Of a DNA stretch of 64,000 bases, positions 61,233-64,000 are shown piece by piece. Each line of letters starts with the position of its first letter. The stretch's first letter is position 1. The position numbers were made by a program, and so were the translations under genes. Source of the stretch: PALSA-270 sp963770245 (lineage in GTDB: Bacteria; Acidobacteriota; Terriglobia; Terriglobales; Acidobacteriaceae); NCBI GenBank assembly GCA_963770245.1, contig CAVYOX010000014.1, forward strand, positions 62,001 to 126,000, written 5' to 3'. The notes beneath the pieces were generated by a model. It did no database searches. It was not told where the DNA came from and saw nothing but the letters and a program-made list of their open reading frames with translations.

Positions 61233-62633
61233 ATGAATTCAAAAGTGATGACACCGCCGGGTATCAAAGCTCCCGCGGACTACATTGAAAGCGTAATGAT
61301 CAGCGTCCAGTCAAAGAATCCCGCCGAGCCGGAATTTCATCAGGCGGTGCGCGAAGTGTTCGATTCTCTGCGTTTGGTGTTAGGCAAGCATCCCGAATTT
61401 CAATCTGCCCGCATCCTGGAGAGGATTGTCGAACCAGAGCGCGTGCTAATGTTCCGCGTGCCCTGGTTTGACGATCAGGGAAATATTCAAGTCAACCGCG
61501 GATTCCGCATCGAGATGAACAGCGCGATCGGCCCCTACAAGGGCGGGTTGCGTTTCCATCCTTCGGTGAATCTCGGCATTCTGAAATTCCTGGCGTTCGA
61601 ACAGGTCTTCAAGAATTCGCTTACGACGCTGCCCATGGGCGGCGGCAAGGGCGGCTCCGATTTCGACCCCAAGGGCAAGAGTGACAATGAAGTCATGCGC
61701 TTCTGCCAGAGCTTTATGACCGAACTGCAGCGCCACATCGGCCCGGATACCGACGTTCCCGCGGGCGACATTGGCGTGGGCGGTCGCGAGATCGGCTTTC
61801 TGTTCGGACAATACAAACGGCTGCGCAACGAATTCACTGGCGTGCTCACCGGCAAGGGCCTGGCCTGGGGCGGTTCGCTGATTCGTCCCGAGGCCACGGG
61901 CTATGGCTGCGTGTACTTCGCCAATGAAATGCTGAAGAGCAGGAAAGATTCGCTCGAAGGCAAGATCTGCCTGATTTCCGGCAGCGGCAACGTTTCGCAA
62001 TACACTCTCGAGAAGCTTCTCGATTTCGGCGCCAGGCCAGTGACGGTGTCCGATTCGAACGGCGTGATCTATGATCCGGACGGCATCGATCGCGAAAAGC
62101 TGGAGTGGATCATCGAACTGAAGAACGTGAAACGTGGGCGTATCCGCGACTATGGAGATCGTTACAAAAAAGCGATCTTCATACCCACGGACATCAAACT
62201 GGAGCACAATCCTCTCTGGAACATCAAAGCGGACTGCGCCTTCCCGAGCGCCACGCAAAATGAAATCACCGCGAAAGATGCGGCGAATCTCATCAAGAAT
62301 GGCATCAAGCTGGTTGCCGAGGGTGCCAACATGCCGAGCACGCTCGAAGCCACCAGGATGTTCCTGGAGATGAAAATCCTCTACGGACCGGCCAAAGCCG
62401 CGAATGCGGGCGGAGTAGCCACTTCCGGCCTCGAGATGGCACAGAACAGCGCGCGGCTGACCTGGACTCGCGAGGAAGTAGACGATCGTCTGCACAAGAT
62501 CATGACCGCCATCCACACGAATTGCTACGAAACTGCCGAGAAATACGGCACGCCAGGCAATCTGGTGAACGGCGCCAACATCGGCGGCTTCCTGAAGGTC
62601 GCTAACGCCATGCTGGACCAAGGACTTGTGTAG
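61233..62633 (+). CDS. gdhA: Glutamate dehydrogenase
   Basis: A 466-residue enzyme of the hexameric small-subunit type that interconverts glutamate and 2-oxoglutarate plus ammonia. A perfect GGAGGT stands just before the ATG at 61233. The active-site stretch 'GPYKGGLRFHPSVNLGILKFLAFEQVFKNSLTTLPMGGGKGGSDFDPKGKS' with the catalytic Lys, 'VPAGDIGVGGREIGFLFGQYKR', and 'CLISGSGNVSQYTLEKLLDFGARPVTVSDSNGVIY', the Rossmann motif, are intact. The GSGNVSQY motif is typical of NADP-type enzymes. With the neighbouring oxidoreductase it could turn amino acids into 2-oxoacids and on to acyl-CoA. Confidence 0.96.
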   Translation: MNSKVMTPPGIKAPADYIESVMISVQSKNPAEPEFHQAVREVFDSLRLVLGKHPEFQSARILERIVEPERVLMFRVPWFDDQGNIQVNRGFRIEMNSAIGPYKGGLRFHPSVNLGILKFLAFEQVFKNSLTTLPMGGGKGGSDFDPKGKSDNEVMRFCQSFMTELQRHIGPDTDVPAGDIGVGGREIGFLFGQYKRLRNEFTGVLTGKGLAWGGSLIRPEATGYGCVYFANEMLKSRKDSLEGKICLISGSGNVSQYTLEKLLDFGARPVTVSDSNGVIYDPDGIDREKLEWIIELKNVKRGRIRDYGDRYKKAIFIPTDIKLEHNPLWNIKADCAFPSATQNEITAKDAANLIKNGIKLVAEGANMPSTLEATRMFLEMKILYGPAKAANAGGVATSGLEMAQNSARLTWTREEVDDRLHKIMTAIHTNCYETAEKYGTPGNLVNGANIGGFLKVANAMLDQGLV

Positions 62634-62660
62634 AGATTTAAGTAGAAATGAAGCCGGCGG

Positions 62661-62700
62661 CCCATCCTGGTCCCTGCGCTTTTTGCAGGGACAGGGTGGG
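62661..62700 (+). terminator. Strong hairpin after gdhA
   Basis: GTCCCTGC (62670-62677) pairs with GCAGGGAC (62685-62692), with an outer stem CCCATCCT/AGGGTGGG, giving about 16 paired bases with one bulge and one G-T pair. It lies 28 bases after the gdhA stop and is followed by GATTTT, a weak U tract. It may end the gdhA transcript or be one of the dispersed hairpins of this genome. Confidence 0.6.
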
Positions 62701-62714
62701 GATTTTGAATTTCA

Positions 62715-64000
62715 ATGAGCGTTCTCCCCATCACCAACCCCATCTTCGACCCCGAGCAGCGCTTCGAAGGCTTCGAAAACCTGATGCCTTTCAAAGTGCA
62801 GCACATACTTCTGGTCTCAAGCCTCTACGACGCTTTCATCCTCCGCGAAGATGGCCGTCTCAACGAACTGCTCATCGAGGAATCTCTCGACCTCAGCCTG
62901 CAGCAGATTCCCGGCATCACTCATGTTTCAAGTTGCGCCGAAGCGCTAGAACTGGCGAGTTCCAATCCTGAATTCAACCTGATCGTCTCGAATCTCGCCA
63001 TCGGCGAGATGGATGCCGCCCAACTGGCTGGTGAAATGAAGCTCGCCGGGCTCGATATTCCCGTGGTCGTGCTGGCCTACGACTATCGCCAAGTAAGAAA
63101 CTTTGTCGCTCGCAATCCGGTGACCGACCTGGAGCGCATCTTCCTGTGGCAGGGCGACGCCCGCATCCTGATCGCGATCGTCAAATACGTCGAAGACAAG
63201 CGCAACGTGCTCCACGACACGCGCGCCATGGGAGTTCCTGTGTTGCTCGTGGTGGAAGACAACATCCGCTATTACTCGTCTTTCCTGCCAGTGCTGTATG
63301 CCGAACTGATCAAGCAATCTCGCCGCGTGATCCACGAAGGCATCAACACGGCTCACAAGCTGGTGCGCATGCAGGCTCGCCCCAAGATTTTGCTAAGCTC
63401 CAATTTCGAAGAAGCAGCGCAGCTGGTGCAGCAATATCGCGATACTCTGATCGGACTGGTATCGGACGTGGAGTTCCCCTGGGACGGCACGCTCAACTCA
63501 GAGGCCGGATTTGAATTGGCGCGACTGATAAAGAGCCTTGCGCCCGACGTGCCCGTGGTTTTGCAAAGCAGCCGGCCGGCCTTCCGCGAACGCGCCTACG
63601 CAGAGGGTTATTCATTTCTGCAGAAGCTTTCGCCGACTCTGCTGCAGGATCTGCGGCGAATTCTTACGGAGGAATTCGGCTTTGGCGACTTTGTGTTTCG
63701 CATGCCCGACTTGCTCGAAGTCGGCCGCGCGAAAGACTTAACCGAACTGGAACATCAGCTGAAGAAAATCCCCGCAGAGAGTCTGCTCTATCACGGCCAG
63801 CGCAATCACTTCTCGCACTGGCTGATGGCGCGCACCGAATTCGCCCTGGCGGTCAAGCTTCGCCCGCGAAAAGTTTCGGACTTTGCCAGCCCGGAAGATC
63901 TGCGCCGCGATCTGATCGAATCGATCCGCACCTATCGCTGCGAACAGAATGAGGTACTGATCGGCGATTTTAAGCCCGACACCTTCGAACCCGAACCGTC
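62715..64000 (+). CDS. Receiver-domain/PEP-pyruvate-binding-type protein, 5' part
   Basis: An open frame from the ATG at 62715 to the window edge, 428 codons seen. It starts MSVLPITNPIFDPEQRFEGF and continues with two receiver-like units: 'HILLVSSLYDAFILRE...LIVSNLAIGEMDAAQLAGEM' at about 35-130, and 'VPVLLVVEDNIRYYSSFLPVLYAELIKQSRRV' at about 175-260 with a possible phospho-Asp in 'LVSDVEFPWDG'. Then 'FGFGDFVFRMPD' and 'HFSHWLMARTEFALAVKLRPRKVSDF' lead to the part that in similar proteins precedes the PEP synthase/PPDK ATP-binding domain. The rest lies outside the window, so the call is by resemblance to such proteins as I remember them. Confidence 0.65.
   Translation, partial: MSVLPITNPIFDPEQRFEGFENLMPFKVQHILLVSSLYDAFILREDGRLNELLIEESLDLSLQQIPGITHVSSCAEALELASSNPEFNLIVSNLAIGEMDAAQLAGEMKLAGLDIPVVVLAYDYRQVRNFVARNPVTDLERIFLWQGDARILIAIVKYVEDKRNVLHDTRAMGVPVLLVVEDNIRYYSSFLPVLYAELIKQSRRVIHEGINTAHKLVRMQARPKILLSSNFEEAAQLVQQYRDTLIGLVSDVEFPWDGTLNSEAGFELARLIKSLAPDVPVVLQSSRPAFRERAYAEGYSFLQKLSPTLLQDLRRILTEEFGFGDFVFRMPDLLEVGRAKDLTELEHQLKKIPAESLLYHGQRNHFSHWLMARTEFALAVKLRPRKVSDFASPEDLRRDLIESIRTYRCEQNEVLIGDFKPDTFEPEP

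Noticed and set aside
61446..62621. A 391-codon minus-strand frame opposite gdhA
   Set aside because: Shadow of the conserved glutamate dehydrogenase gene.
1..64000. CRISPR arrays, rRNA genes, prophage or integrase modules
   Set aside because: No spaced repeats, no rRNA segments and no phage structural or integrase proteins are visible.

Overview
The window looks like a chromosomal segment of an Acidobacteriota bacterium (Terriglobia/Koribacter-like). This is inferred from gene content, since no marker gene is present: an HTH-membrane-TPR regulator, a DUF2934 protein, an RRGNPNWG-type small protein, HAF-repeat and putative-Ig secreted proteins, the GldG/DUF4340 pair, and GC-rich sequence. 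Several long G runs (about 1860, 2806, 34211, 49231 and 52938) make small assembly errors possible.

Layout. 0-3.8 kb: the end of a GldG-like/DUF4340 membrane pair, a GNAT acetyltransferase and a secreted cupredoxin-like protein. 4-15 kb, minus strand: a respiratory cluster. In transcription order it holds an outer-membrane barrel with an N-terminal c-heme (Cyc2-like architecture), a diheme cytochrome c, a second cupredoxin-like protein, cytochrome oxidase subunits II, I, III, III and IV, a small CxxC membrane protein and heme O synthase (cyoE). Beyond it lie an alpha/beta hydrolase without its serine nucleophile and a decayed second cyoE 3' end. The order resembles the iron-oxidation rus operon of Acidithiobacillus and is the most interesting system here. 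15.3-19 kb, plus strand: two tandem SH3-like secreted proteins and an MFS transporter.

19-33.6 kb, minus strand: a compact arginine operon argR-C-B-D-F-G-H-(short NAGS)-J. Almost every junction overlaps, and two ARG boxes sit on the argR start. Upstream are lysC, a 56-residue protein, a LysR regulator and sucA. 33.9-43 kb: rpiA broken by one base in an 11-G run, a PPOX-family protein, two secreted proteins, a TldD/TldE protease pair, a PilZ protein and a NarL-type regulator with a degenerate receiver. A tRNA-Ser(GGA) follows.

43.6-56.7 kb is an accessory region: small lineage-specific proteins, a HAF-repeat protein, the HTH-TPR regulator, IS110 and IS4 debris, hairpin repeats, an esterase, an orphan sugar-binding lipoprotein, a frameshifted SpoIIE-type phosphatase and a large FAD oxidoreductase. 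56.9-64 kb, plus strand: a catabolic block with a CoA-transferase, a 2-oxoacid:ferredoxin oxidoreductase (ferredoxin, alpha, and fused beta-gamma subunits), glutamate dehydrogenase, and the start of a PEP/pyruvate-binding-type protein with receiver-like domains. Together these could deaminate amino acids, oxidise the 2-oxoacids to acyl-CoA with reduced ferredoxin, and release the acids by CoA transfer.
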